Assembly (NCBI RefSeq): GCF_900105415.1
Contig: NZ_FNSM01000001.1
Coordinates: 8,522,974-8,586,973, forward strand
Source of the DNA: Streptomyces sp. TLI_105
Lineage (GTDB): Bacteria > Actinomycetota > Actinomycetes > Streptomycetales > Streptomycetaceae
Length of the DNA stretch: 64,000 nucleotides
Direction of reading: 5' to 3'
Shown here: in pieces, positions 28,285 to 36,363 of the stretch
Position numbering within the stretch: the stretch's first letter is position 1
Layout: each line of letters opens with the position of its first letter
Notes under the pieces: generated by a model
What the model was told of the DNA's origin: nothing
The model's database searches: none
What the model saw: only the letters and a program-made list of their open reading frames with translations
Program-made: the position numbers and the translations under genes

Positions 28285-29348
28285 TCAGGCGGGTCTGATG
28301 GCCAGGCCGGTCTCGGCAAGGCAGCCGTCTATCAAGTCGCTGCGGTACTGGATGTGCCGTAGGCCGCGTCGGATGCGCTGGACGAGGTGTTCGGGGGTGC
28401 TGAAGGCGACGTTGGAGAGCCAGCCGCGTCGCAGGAGGGACCAGATTCCCTAGACGGGGTTGAGATCGGGTGCGTAGGGCGGCAGGTGGTAGATGGTCAG
28501 CCAGTCCCGGGCTTCCGCCCATTCTCGCAGGTCAGCGGCTTTGTGGACGTTGAGGTTGTCCCAGACGAGCACGATCGGGCCGTCGAGCTGCTGATATGCG
28601 GCGATCAGCAGGTCTCGGTAGTCGCGCCCGGAGAAGCTCTTGCGCCCATCGCGCCGGCCGTCGTCCCGGCGTGACTGGTGGATCAGCCTGAAGCGGTGGC
28701 CGGGTTTGTAGCAGGTCAGCGCGGCGATGGATATCCGTCTGCGGGATCGGCCACGGACCCTCACCACCAGGGTCCTGCCGCGCTGCGACCAGGTCTTCGC
28801 CTGCGGCGGCGTCATGGAGAATCCGGCCTCGTCTTCAAAGACCAGCCAGGCTCCACGGGCCGCCGCGAGCCTTCCGCGCAGGGCCACACCTCCTTCACCC
28901 ACCCAGCCACCGCGTCGTCCCGCTCCATGGCGCGTCGGACTGGCACCTGGCAGGACCAGCCGTTGCGGACCAGGAGCTTGCGCACGCCCTGGACCGTGTA
29001 GGTCAGATGGAAGCGCCGGCCGATCATCGTCTTCACACGACTCAGGGTCCACCGCTGGTCCTCCCAGCCGTGCGCGGCCGGCCCCTTGGTCAGCTCCGCC
29101 TCCAGCTGTGCGAACTGCCTGTGACTCAGTCGTGGTAGCGCCGCAGGCCCCTGCGACCGCAGAGCTCTCGGACCACCGTCGCTCCACGTCCGCCGCCCCC
29201 GCTGCACCGACCGGACACTGACCCGCAGGTCCTTGGCGATCGCCGCGCTGGCTTCGCCCAGGGCAAATCGCTCCGCAGCCCGCAGCCGTAACCCCTCGCG
29301 GTACTGCTGTCGTTCGGCGGTCAGACCGCCTCCTTGTGGATATCGCAT
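28285..29348 (-). pseudogene. IS630 transposase with amber codon at the catalytic Glu
   Basis: N-terminus RAAERFALGEASAAIAKDLR is the helix-turn-helix. After a frameshift near 28862 the second frame has AWLVFEDEAGFSMTP (first Asp), DGPIVLVWDNLNVHKA (second Asp) and YAPDLNPV, then TAG at 28450-28452, then GIWSLLRRGWLSNVAFSTP to the true stop at 28285. Relatives have Glu at the TAG position, the third catalytic acid. The copy is inactive. Confidence 0.85.
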
Positions 29349-29418
29349 GCCCCGGTGGTATCGCAGAGGACGAACAACCGTCAGCCCCTACGACACCACG
29401 AGCCGAGCCTCAATAGCC

Positions 29419-29433
29419 ATGCACGAGCTCGTT
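29419..29433. repeat. Relic of another IS end
   Basis: TGCACGAGCTCGTTAG-type sequence identical to the right end of the IS at 54213-55262 (near 55250-55265). Its TTA supplies the stop codon of the adjacent membrane-protein gene. Confidence 0.55.
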
Positions 29434-30244
29434 AGCCGTCGAGGAGGAAGACCACCGCCATCACGACGTGGAGGAGGGCCAGGAGGCCGCCGCAGACGAC
29501 CAGGAAGGCGCCGGCGTAGGTGTCCACCAGGTGCGTGAAGGGGGCCACCGGCACCAGCACGTCCGCCGGGTCCTCCGGCGGGTGGGCCACGGTGATCGCG
29601 GGACCGGCCTCGCCGTGCAGGAAGCCGCGGTACGTGCCGGTCGCGTCCGGGTAGACGTATCCGCCGCGGGTCATGGTGGCCCGGGTGGCGGTCACCAGGA
29701 CGCCGTGTCGGTACAGCCACCGTTCCCGCCGTGCGCGGATCACCCCGTACAGGCCGATCCACAGGCCCAGCCAGGCCAGGCCGCCGACCGGGATCGTGAG
29801 GATGACCACGTCCCACTTGTCCAGCGCGCCGGCCACTACGCAGAGGACGACGAGCGCCAGCAGGTGCCACAGCGCGCCCCGCAGGATCCGGCGGTGGAAC
29901 CTCGTCCGCCAGGTGGGGGCGAGCGAGCGGGCCACGGCGAACGGGGCCCCGTCGACGTCGTCGCTGTCCGTCCGGTTCGCCAGGATCGCGTTGATCCCGT
30001 CGGCGAAGGCGGTCGCCGCCACCTCGTCCACGTCGTCGAGGCGGTGGACGCGCGGTGTCGTCCCGGCCTTCGCCCGCAGCTCGATCAGGACCGAGCGCCC
30101 CTCGGCGCGTATCCGGCCCAGCCCGTCGGGGGTGAAGGTGATCTGCTCGCGCGGGAGGTCGAGGACCAGTCCGATGTCCTTAGCGGACAGGACGGCCCCG
30201 CCCCGGCCTCGGAGCACCGGGAGGGAGGAGATGAATGTCGACAT
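29432..30244 (-). CDS. Uncharacterised membrane protein, possibly 3'-truncated
   Basis: 270 residues. N-terminal half soluble (SAKDIGLVLDLPREQITFTP, a PH-like mixed region), two close transmembrane helices (ALWHLLALVVLCVVAGAL and ILTIPVGGLAWLGLWIGLY), a beta-rich loop and a C-terminal helix FLVVCGGLLALLHVVMAVVF. The stop codon coincides with a relic IS end, so the native C-terminus may be lost. It is a passenger between the 36-bp inverted repeats. Confidence 0.7.
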   Translation of the reverse strand: MSTFISSLPVLRGRGGAVLSAKDIGLVLDLPREQITFTPDGLGRIRAEGRSVLIELRAKAGTTPRVHRLDDVDEVAATAFADGINAILANRTDSDDVDGAPFAVARSLAPTWRTRFHRRILRGALWHLLALVVLCVVAGALDKWDVVILTIPVGGLAWLGLWIGLYGVIRARRERWLYRHGVLVTATRATMTRGGYVYPDATGTYRGFLHGEAGPAITVAHPPEDPADVLVPVAPFTHLVDTYAGAFLVVCGGLLALLHVVMAVVFLLDG

Positions 30245-30276
30245 GGGCATGATCGTAGAGCGGGTTTTCGCCCAGG

Positions 30277-30486
30277 TCAGCCCCTCGGATCCCCGTTCCC
30301 CCGGCCCTTGCTCGGGAGGAGGGCGGCGAGGGCGCCGCGATCCCCGGCCGGCGGCTCCGGGGTGCGGGGCGCGCTGGTCGTGACGAGTGCGGCGCCGTCG
30401 GGCGCCGGGGGGTCGAGAGGGGTGGAGGTGACGACCTCCGCGAAGGCGAGCGCCCCACTCTCGTCGACATCGGCGAGCAACCGCAC
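30277..30486 (-). pseudogene. 3' end of an unknown gene cut by the inverted repeat
   Basis: The frame reads LLADVDESGALAFAEVVTST and PAGDRGALAALLPSKGRGNG to a stop, with coding-like composition. Its upstream codons run into the 36-bp repeat at 30475-30510, so the 5' part was removed or left elsewhere. It lies just upstream of and in line with the membrane-protein gene. Confidence 0.45.
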
Positions 30487-30510
30487 GACACCACGAGTTC
30501 AATCTCAGTA

Positions 30511-30950
30511 GGCCGTTTCCTTCGGATCACACGCCGTCGACTCCGGTCGCGACCGTGCGCACCGAACTAAGGTCGGAGCTGCGGTTCATGCACAGGCGGG
30601 AAGGCCCGTCTGGATGCGGGACGCCGATCCTCCGCACAAGTTCTCCCGACCAGGCGGCGCAAGTATGCGCAGGTCATCGATCCGTGGCAAGTGAAACTAG
30701 GCGACGGGATCGGCGGAATGTCCGGCATGGGTGCATATATGGGCGGATTTCTCGAGTATCGAGCGTCGCAGGTACTGGAACAGGCTCAAGTCTCTCTCCC
30801 CGCACCGCGACAGCGCGCCATAGGACATCTCGCCCGTCATCGCCGCGTGGACGTGACCGCCGCCTCCCTCACCGCACACGTGCGCTCCGGGGCGTGGTGG
30901 CCGGCGCACCAGGGCGGGTACCCCTGGTCTGTCTGGGCACACGAGAGGTC
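30511..30950. other. No gene assigned
   Basis: A plus-strand frame from about 30740 (EYRASQVLEQAQVSLPAPRQ) has some coding character but no recognised family and no clear start. Nothing else is seen before the GNAT gene's ribosome site. Confidence 0.3.
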
Positions 30951-31463
30951 ATGCACGGACAACATGCGCGTCCCCCCAGCAGCAGTCTGTTCGGTCCGGC
31001 CCCCGCAGCCCGGACATCACCACCCGGCCCTACCGGCGCCAAGCACTCACGCTGCAGCCGGCCCACCGGCCGCCTGCGCCGCCGGATCCTCGCCTACCGG
31101 GCAATCGACTTCCTGTCCACGCACATCCCGGACACGTCTGGGCCCGGCGAGGAATGCCTGCTCCTCGTCCACATCCGCCAGGTCGTCGGCCGGGTCCAGT
31201 ACCGGATTTGCACCCACTGCGCCCAGGGCGTCATCACCGCCGTCGACATCGACGAGCGCTTCCACAGCACCGGCCTGGGCACCCGCGCGCTCTCGCACCT
31301 GCGCTCCCGTCACCCGGGACTCGCTTGGCGCAGCACCCTGCGCAAGCGCACCACCCGAGATCTCCTGCTCCGGATGCGCATTCCCACGACCACCTCTGCC
31401 GCGCCATGTGCCCACGCCCACCAGACACCGTCGTACTCGGGCTCGATACTCGCCAACGGCTGA
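30951..31463 (+). CDS. Small GNAT-like acetyltransferase
   Basis: 170 residues from ATG with GAGAGG just upstream. The core LLLVHIRQVVGRVQYRICTH, GVITAVDIDERFHSTGLGTR and ALSHLRSRHPGLAW has the GNAT layout with the acetyl-CoA-binding loop S/TGLGTRAL (Q/RxxGxG/A-like). The first 45 residues are Pro/Ser-rich and probably disordered. This short family is common in Streptomyces; its substrate is unknown. Confidence 0.7.
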   Translation: MHGQHARPPSSSLFGPAPAARTSPPGPTGAKHSRCSRPTGRLRRRILAYRAIDFLSTHIPDTSGPGEECLLLVHIRQVVGRVQYRICTHCAQGVITAVDIDERFHSTGLGTRALSHLRSRHPGLAWRSTLRKRTTRDLLLRMRIPTTTSAAPCAHAHQTPSYSGSILANG

Positions 31464-31722
31464 GCCCACGACCCGTTCAGCGGCTACAGCATCCGGTGGA
31501 AAGCACCCCCGTTGCACCGGCGCTGCTCAGAAGCGACCTTCGGCACACGAACGGCGGATCTCCTCCAGCGACTGGCGTGCGCGACAGCCAACAGCTCCTC
31601 GAGGAGCTCCGCCGTGTGCCGGCCCAGGCGGGGTCGACGAACCAGGAGCCGCCGCAGGGGGCTTGAGCCTGCACCCGCGCGGAGGCGAGAGGGTGCTGCT
31701 GAAGTGACGGCCGCAGGGCATT

Positions 31723-31953
31723 GTGCGCGCCTTCTCACGCCTCGGACACGAGGACGATCTGGAACGGCGCACGGCACTGCCCGGACTGCACCAGCCACCA
31801 GACAGCGCACTGGCCGCAATCCTGGAAGCGGCCGGCTTCCACACCAGAGTCGTCGAACCCGGCCGGCTGCTGGTGTCCCAGCCTGGCCGGAGTGCTGGGG
31901 AGCCCAAGGCCGGAGCGGCACCCAGCCTGCCACGCCCCCCTTCTCACAGCTGA
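31723..31953 (+). CDS. Small hypothetical protein
   Basis: 76 residues from a GTG. A helix-strand pattern LAAILEAAGFHTRVVEPGRL resembles short Streptomyces proteins of unknown role. Its last codons overlap the end of the convergent ZIP transporter gene by ten bases, which lowers confidence in the exact end. Confidence 0.4.
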   Translation: MRAFSRLGHEDDLERRTALPGLHQPPDSALAAILEAAGFHTRVVEPGRLLVSQPGRSAGEPKAGAAPSLPRPPSHS

Positions 31954-32693
31954 GCCAGAGCGAACGCCGACAAGAACCCGACCACGGTGACCAGTCCCGT
32001 CAAAAGGTGCACCCTGCTGTACGCCTCGGGGATCATCGTGTCGGCGATCATCGCCAGGATCGCCCCGCCCGCCACCGCGGTGATCGTCGCCATGACCGTC
32101 TCGGACGTCCCGCCCAGCAGCGCGTACCCGGCCAGCGCGGCCACGCCGCTGATGACGGCGATGCTTCCCCACAGCGTGGACACGTACCTGAGGCTGCGCC
32201 CGGCGCTGCGCATGCCAGCGGCACTTGCCAGGCCCTCGGGCAGGTTGCTGATGAATACCGCCCCCACCGTCGCCACCCCCGGATGCCCCCCTCCCAGCAG
32301 ACTGGTGCCGATGACGACGGACTCCGGGATCCCGTCCAGCAGTGCCCCCAACGCAATGGCGTTGCCCGACCCTGGAGCCTCGGCCTCTGACGGCTGCTGT
32401 TCGCCGGAGCGCTTACGGTGCTGGGCACCACGCCGCGCCAGCAGGGTGTTGGCCCCGGAGTACACGGCCGCACCGCCGACCGCCCCGGCCACCACGGGCG
32501 CCATGCCGGAGCGTTCGTACGCCTCAGCGATCAGTTCGAACGACACCGCGGCCATCAGCACACCGCTGCCGAAGGCCATGACCAGCGCGATCAGCCGGGG
32601 CGGGACCCGCACCAGCGAGCCGAGCGCCGCCCCCACCAGCAGCGCCACACCCGCGAACAAACCCCACCCGCCCGCAACCAGCGCTCCATTCAC
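31944..32693 (-). CDS. ZIP-family metal transporter
   Basis: 249 residues and seven or eight helices. Helix IV carries NAIALGALLDGIPESVVIGT and helix V FISNLPEGLASAAGM; the D-G-xP-E and N-xP-E motifs are the metal-binding core of ZIP proteins (His of the usual HNxPEG is Ser here). The cytoplasmic loop (RRGAQHRKRSGEQQPSEAE) lacks a His cluster. Likely imports Zn2+ or another divalent cation. GAAGGGGCGG precedes the ATG. Confidence 0.85.
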   Translation of the reverse strand: MNGALVAGGWGLFAGVALLVGAALGSLVRVPPRLIALVMAFGSGVLMAAVSFELIAEAYERSGMAPVVAGAVGGAAVYSGANTLLARRGAQHRKRSGEQQPSEAEAPGSGNAIALGALLDGIPESVVIGTSLLGGGHPGVATVGAVFISNLPEGLASAAGMRSAGRSLRYVSTLWGSIAVISGVAALAGYALLGGTSETVMATITAVAGGAILAMIADTMIPEAYSRVHLLTGLVTVVGFLSAFALAQL

Positions 32694-33006
32694 AACCGCC
32701 CCTTCCCTTCTCCGAACAGATGCGGCCCCTCCTACCCGCCAAGTCAGAGAACAACGGATGACCGCCGCCCTGCGGCCTCCTCGCGGGCTATCACCCGTAG
32801 TGGGGGCCTCCGCTCAGCCTGTGGCGGATATCCGCGGGGAGCCGGCGACGTGCGGCGCCTTGCTCATACCCGCGCCCTGGAGCAGGCAGTGCGCGTCCAG
32901 CAGGCATAGGTGAGGCGTGGCAGGGCAGCCGGGGGGCGAAGGGGCCGGGTCGACTGTGTCCCTTGATGCCGTCCTGCGACGTCAAGAGCCTGTAAGGGGT
33001 GAGAAG
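32694..33006. other. Intergenic region, divergent
   Basis: Separates the divergent ZIP transporter and MscL genes; presumed promoter region for both. No obvious operator or RNA was seen. Confidence 0.4.
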
Positions 33007-33450
33007 GTGAAGGGCTTCCGCAGCTTCATCCTGCGCGGCAACGTCGTCGACCTGGCCGTCGGCATCGTCATCGGAGCGGCGTTCACCGCCGTCGTCAACG
33101 GCTTCGTCGGTGCCTTCCTGACCCCGCTCGTGGGGCTGGCGACCGGCGCCACCGGCAATATGAGCCGCAAGACCTTCACCGTGGGCGCCACCGAATTCCC
33201 CTACGGGGCCTTCATCAACGCGGCGATCAGCTTCCTCCTCCTCGCCAGCGCCCTGTACTTCCTCGTCGTACTCCCGATCAACAAGCTGCACGAGCGCCTC
33301 GCTCCCCACCACGATGTCCAAGCCCCCAAACGAGACTGCCCCGAGTGCCTCAGCCCCGTCCCCGCCCAGGCCCGACGTTGCGCCTCCTGCACCGTCCCCC
33401 TGCCTGCGATGCCCGCCCAAGCCGGGGAGACCACTCAGCGCGCCGGGTGA
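33007..33450 (+). CDS. mscL: Large-conductance mechanosensitive channel with zinc-ribbon tail
   Basis: 147 residues from GTG with AAGGGG upstream. The start MKGFRSFILRGNVVDLAVGI and the pore helix VIGAAFTAVVNGFVGAFLTP are diagnostic; TM2 is FINAAISFLLLASALYFLVV. MscL opens under membrane tension to release solutes on osmotic downshock. The C-terminus has CPEC (111-114) and CASC (125-128), a zinc-ribbon-like pair in place of the usual charged bundle. Start codon chosen by homology. Confidence 0.93.
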   Translation: MKGFRSFILRGNVVDLAVGIVIGAAFTAVVNGFVGAFLTPLVGLATGATGNMSRKTFTVGATEFPYGAFINAAISFLLLASALYFLVVLPINKLHERLAPHHDVQAPKRDCPECLSPVPAQARRCASCTVPLPAMPAQAGETTQRAG

Positions 33451-33749
33451 CCGGCCTCAACAGACCGATCCGTGACCACCGGACAGCCTCATGGCACCGT
33501 CATCGCGACGAGCGCGCTCAACCGCCTGCTGTTGCAGCCCGTTCGGAGCCACCGCGATCGTCACATCAGACCGGCGACGTATTCCCTCGTCCAACCCCTG
33601 TAGGCGGCGAGCCGCGAACTCTGTCCGTTCCCGATTACGGAAGCGATAACTTTCGGTCAGGTTTCCGTTCCTCCCGCGGTCGGGGCTTCCGCATGTCCGG
33701 AGGGGGCAGGCGCTTCTCACAGGGAGAACGCCTCTGCAGAGGAGGAACC
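33451..33749. other. No gene seen
   Basis: About 300 bases between mscL and the anti-sigma-type gene. No coding frame; presumably promoter DNA for the latter. Confidence 0.4.
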
Positions 33750-34144
33750 ATGGCCTCACCTGTACTGGAACAAGACCTGCCCCCGTCACCGAAGCCGCAG
33801 CGTCTGCCCGGGACGCAACCCGCACCTTCCTCGACCGGGCCACCCGGGTCCGGCCGCCCGCGGAGCCTGGCGCTGTGGACCTGGTGCTGCTGGTCGTGAG
33901 CGAGCTGGTCGGCAACGCCATCCGCCATACCAGCGCCCCCTGGAGCCTTCACCTGGCGCTGCGCGACGACGCGATCGACATACTTGTCACCGACACAAGC
34001 CCCTACGCGCCGCAGCCCCGCCCACCCCACACGGACGGAACCGGTGGCTGGGGCTACCTGCTGGTCAGTCACCTCACAACCGACCTGCACATCGAACCGA
34101 CACCCGCCGGCGGCAAGACAACCTGCGCCCGCATCCCCTGGTAG
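33750..34144 (+). pseudogene. RsbW-like ATP-binding (anti-sigma type) protein, one-base frameshift
   Basis: ATG at 33750 follows GGAGG. The frame MASPVLEQDLP continues by homology in the frame DATRTFLDRATRVRPP, LVVSELVGNAIRHTSAPW (N-box) and GTGGWGYLLVSHL (G-box) to the stop at 34144. One extra C in the C5 run near 33784 would join them into about 132 residues. The family binds ATP and sequesters sigma factors or acts as a free regulator in Streptomyces. The neighbour encodes a STAS antagonist with the same type of break. Confidence 0.75.
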
Positions 34145-34297
34145 ACACATACCGTCACCCAGGCCGTAGCCCACCGACGGCGGCTGCTGATGACCACGCA
34201 GCAGCCAGAGTTCGTGTCCAATGCTCTGCTCGTGGGCAGCATGTGACGGCTTCCCCGACCCGAAGGGCGGGCTGGCCGGACGCTGGAGGAGATGGGC

Positions 34298-34638
34298 ATG
34301 GACGGGCATCGTGTGGTGGTGCTGCCCGACGAGGACGGCCTGCGGGTCATTGTGTGCCGGGGCGAGTTCGACCTGGACACCCGCGCCCCCTCATCGCCGC
34401 CGGCGAGGCGGCCATGGCCGATCCGGCCGTCCGACGCATCATCCTCGACATGTCGAGCGTGACCTTCGCCGACTCCTCACTGCTCAACGTCCTGCTGAGC
34501 ATCCGCTGCAGCGGCCGCCTCGTCCTGGCCGGCCCGCTGCCAGATCAGCTCGACCGGCTCTTTGAGATGACCGGCGCACAAACCATCCTGACCGTCACCA
34601 ACAGTCTCGCCGCTGCACGCGAGATCCCCTTCAGCTGA
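34298..34638 (+). pseudogene. STAS-domain anti-sigma factor antagonist, one-base frameshift
   Basis: ATG 34298 has GGAGGA eight bases upstream. The first frame gives VVVLPDEDGLRVIVCRGEFD, the second MADPAVRRIILDMSSVTFAD, SSLLNVLLSIRCSGRLVLAG and the C-terminus. Adding a C in the run near 34390 restores a 114-residue STAS protein with the phosphorylatable Ser in FADSSLLN. It would pair with the upstream RsbW-like protein in a partner-switching module. Confidence 0.75.
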
Positions 34639-34888
34639 CGCCGGCTGGCCCTGCTGGCGGCTGCGCTTACATGCTGCCGAAGGACCGAAAAAGGTCACAT
34701 AGGCGCGCGGGACTTTTCGTCCCATGCAACAGAAGGCGCGCGGGTTCGCGGATTCCTGCGCGTCGGTGCACTCGTCCGTCTGCCCATCGTGTCGGAGTAC
34801 AGGTCGATCTGCACAGCCGCGTACACGCGAACGTGCACAGCGCGCCGCGCGGCCTGGGTCGAAGCCGGAACGGGGGATGCTGGACCGG

Positions 34889-35410
34889 TCAGAGTCCTGC
34901 AGCGCGACGCCGACGGTGGTGGGTGATGGTGACGGCGGCAAGGAGGGGCCCCCAGGAGACCAGCGGCAGGTAGAGGATTCCGGCGATCGTGCTGCCAAGG
35001 GGAGTCATGTCCGGATGGGGGAAGGCCCACCAGAAGGCAAACTGGGTGAGGATCAGCGTCAGCGCCCCGGCGCCTAGGCTCGCCGTCACGGTCACCGCCC
35101 GCGGGTTCGGCCGGCGCCCGCCGAGGAGGGGGACCCACCGCGGCAGCACCTCACCCCACGGCCGCACCAGCCCGAGCGTGAGCAGCGCGAGCAGCTCTCC
35201 GCCCACGGTCAGCCCGACCACGTACACCGCACCCCAGTCGGTGAAACCCATCGCCTCGTACCCGGCCTCGGTGTACCCGGCGGTGAAACCGGCCGCCAGA
35301 AGCAGGCGCCAGCCCCCGGACGGCAGGGTGACCAGCGCGGCGGCGTGGGCGGCACGGACAGCCCAACGGGGCGGGGGCGGAAGCCTCGTGTCGAGTTGCG
35401 TAGTCGTCAT
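34889..35410 (-). CDS. Uncharacterised four-helix membrane protein
   Basis: 173 residues. Hydrophobic segments lie at WAVRAAHAAALVTLPSGGWR, VYVVGLTVGGELLALLTLGL, ASLGAGALTLILTQFAFWW and STIAGILYLPLVSWGPLLAA, with a basic C-terminus (THHRRRRAA). It resembles a Streptomyces membrane family without known role. The start could also be the ATG at 35419. Confidence 0.7.
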   Translation of the reverse strand: MTTTQLDTRLPPPPRWAVRAAHAAALVTLPSGGWRLLLAAGFTAGYTEAGYEAMGFTDWGAVYVVGLTVGGELLALLTLGLVRPWGEVLPRWVPLLGGRRPNPRAVTVTASLGAGALTLILTQFAFWWAFPHPDMTPLGSTIAGILYLPLVSWGPLLAAVTITHHRRRRAAGL

Positions 35411-35669
35411 GTGCACCATCGTCTCGGTGTGCCGTCTCCCCGGCATCGCCCCTGAGGGCCACCTCAAAGCCAGCCTCGGGATGAGCCCCGTACCTCCGTC
35501 TCCCCCGCGCGGGGGAGGGCTGTCCCCCCGTCGGCCACAAGCGCATCAATGAGGACTCCCGCCGTCGGCTCGGCAAGCACTTCGCTGTGTACGTTCGGCG
35601 GCTCTGTCGCTGATCTTGTGACGTTCAGGACCGTTCTGTCGATCGTGATCCTGCCTGCCGGCTTCTCGG

Positions 35670-35942
35670 TTGCTGAGCGATACTCATCCAGTGCGTACAG
35701 GTGGATTCCCTCAAGTCGTGCTCCGGTGCGCTGTCTGGAGCGGTGCGGTGCTCGTCGCTCCGCTACTCCTGGTCGGCGGCCCGGCATACGACGGGCTCAT
35801 GCGCCATCTGAATCGTGAGGACGGACCGGGTCTTCTCGCCAAGGAAAGAGGCTGGGTGCACCCGGCGTATTGGGTGGTCACGAACCCTCTCGTGCTCGCC
35901 CTGACGTGGCCGACACGCCGAGGCGGTCTCTTGAGGCGTTGA
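35670..35942 (+). CDS. Small membrane protein, tentative
   Basis: Up to 90 residues from a TTG; an internal GTG is an alternative start. One hydrophobic helix CAVWSGAVLVAPLLLVGGPA, then a conserved-looking LLAKERGWVHPAYWVVTNPL. No family assigned. Confidence 0.4.
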   Translation: MLSDTHPVRTGGFPQVVLRCAVWSGAVLVAPLLLVGGPAYDGLMRHLNREDGPGLLAKERGWVHPAYWVVTNPLVLALTWPTRRGGLLRR

Positions 35943-36171
35943 TGGCTGAAGCGGAGCGCACCCGATCAGTTTCTCAGCAGGATGCGGGTGCGGAGGAGGT
36001 CCGACCGCTTGAGCACGTGTTCGACGGTCTGCGGTGCTGCGTGCTGTGTTATCGCAAGGCCCACTCGACGGCCTGCGGACACTGCGGACATGACAGAGCC
36101 GTCGCGTCCCGTCGTCCCGACGGAACTCCGCTGTGTTCGTCCCTGCACACGTTACGAGGCCGACCGGGTGA

Positions 36172-36297
36172 TCACCTGCGTCCTCTGCGACCGGGTCCGT
36201 CCGTTCGGGAGACGCAGCCTGCCACGAGCATGGCGATCACACCCAGTGTGAGGATGATGATCCTGATCCGCATACGGCGGTCCGGCGTGGGGGCCAT
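36172..36297 (-). CDS. Tiny predicted lipoprotein
   Basis: 41 residues. A basic n-region (RRMRIR) is followed by the hydrophobic run IIILTLGVIAML and a lipobox LVAGC, leaving only 14 residues after the Cys. It lies 66 bases downstream of the APC permease gene on the same strand, so it may be cotranscribed. No good ribosome site; an internal ATG (MRIRII) is an alternative start. Confidence 0.5.
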   Translation of the reverse strand: MAPTPDRRMRIRIIILTLGVIAMLVAGCVSRTDGPGRRGRR

Positions 36298-36363
36298 GGT
36301 CTGGCACGGCTTTCGGTCTCCCGCCTCGGCACTCTCGCACGTGGCGGCGTGCGGCGGAGGTCG

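Larger units (their letters stand above)
28251..30510. mobile_element. Transposon-like unit with 36-bp perfect inverted repeats
   Basis: Bases 28251-28286 (TACTGAGATTGAACTCGTGG...) are the exact reverse complement of 30475-30510. Both ends carry TA, the IS630 target. Inside are a broken IS630 transposase, a degenerate inner right end (ACGACACCACGAG near 29388), a relic of another IS end, a membrane-protein gene and the 3' piece of a further gene. Confidence 0.75.

Noticed and set aside
30691..31707. 338-codon open frame overlapping the GNAT gene
   Set aside because: Pro/Ala/Ser/Arg-rich shadow; the other frame has the acetyl-CoA-binding motif.
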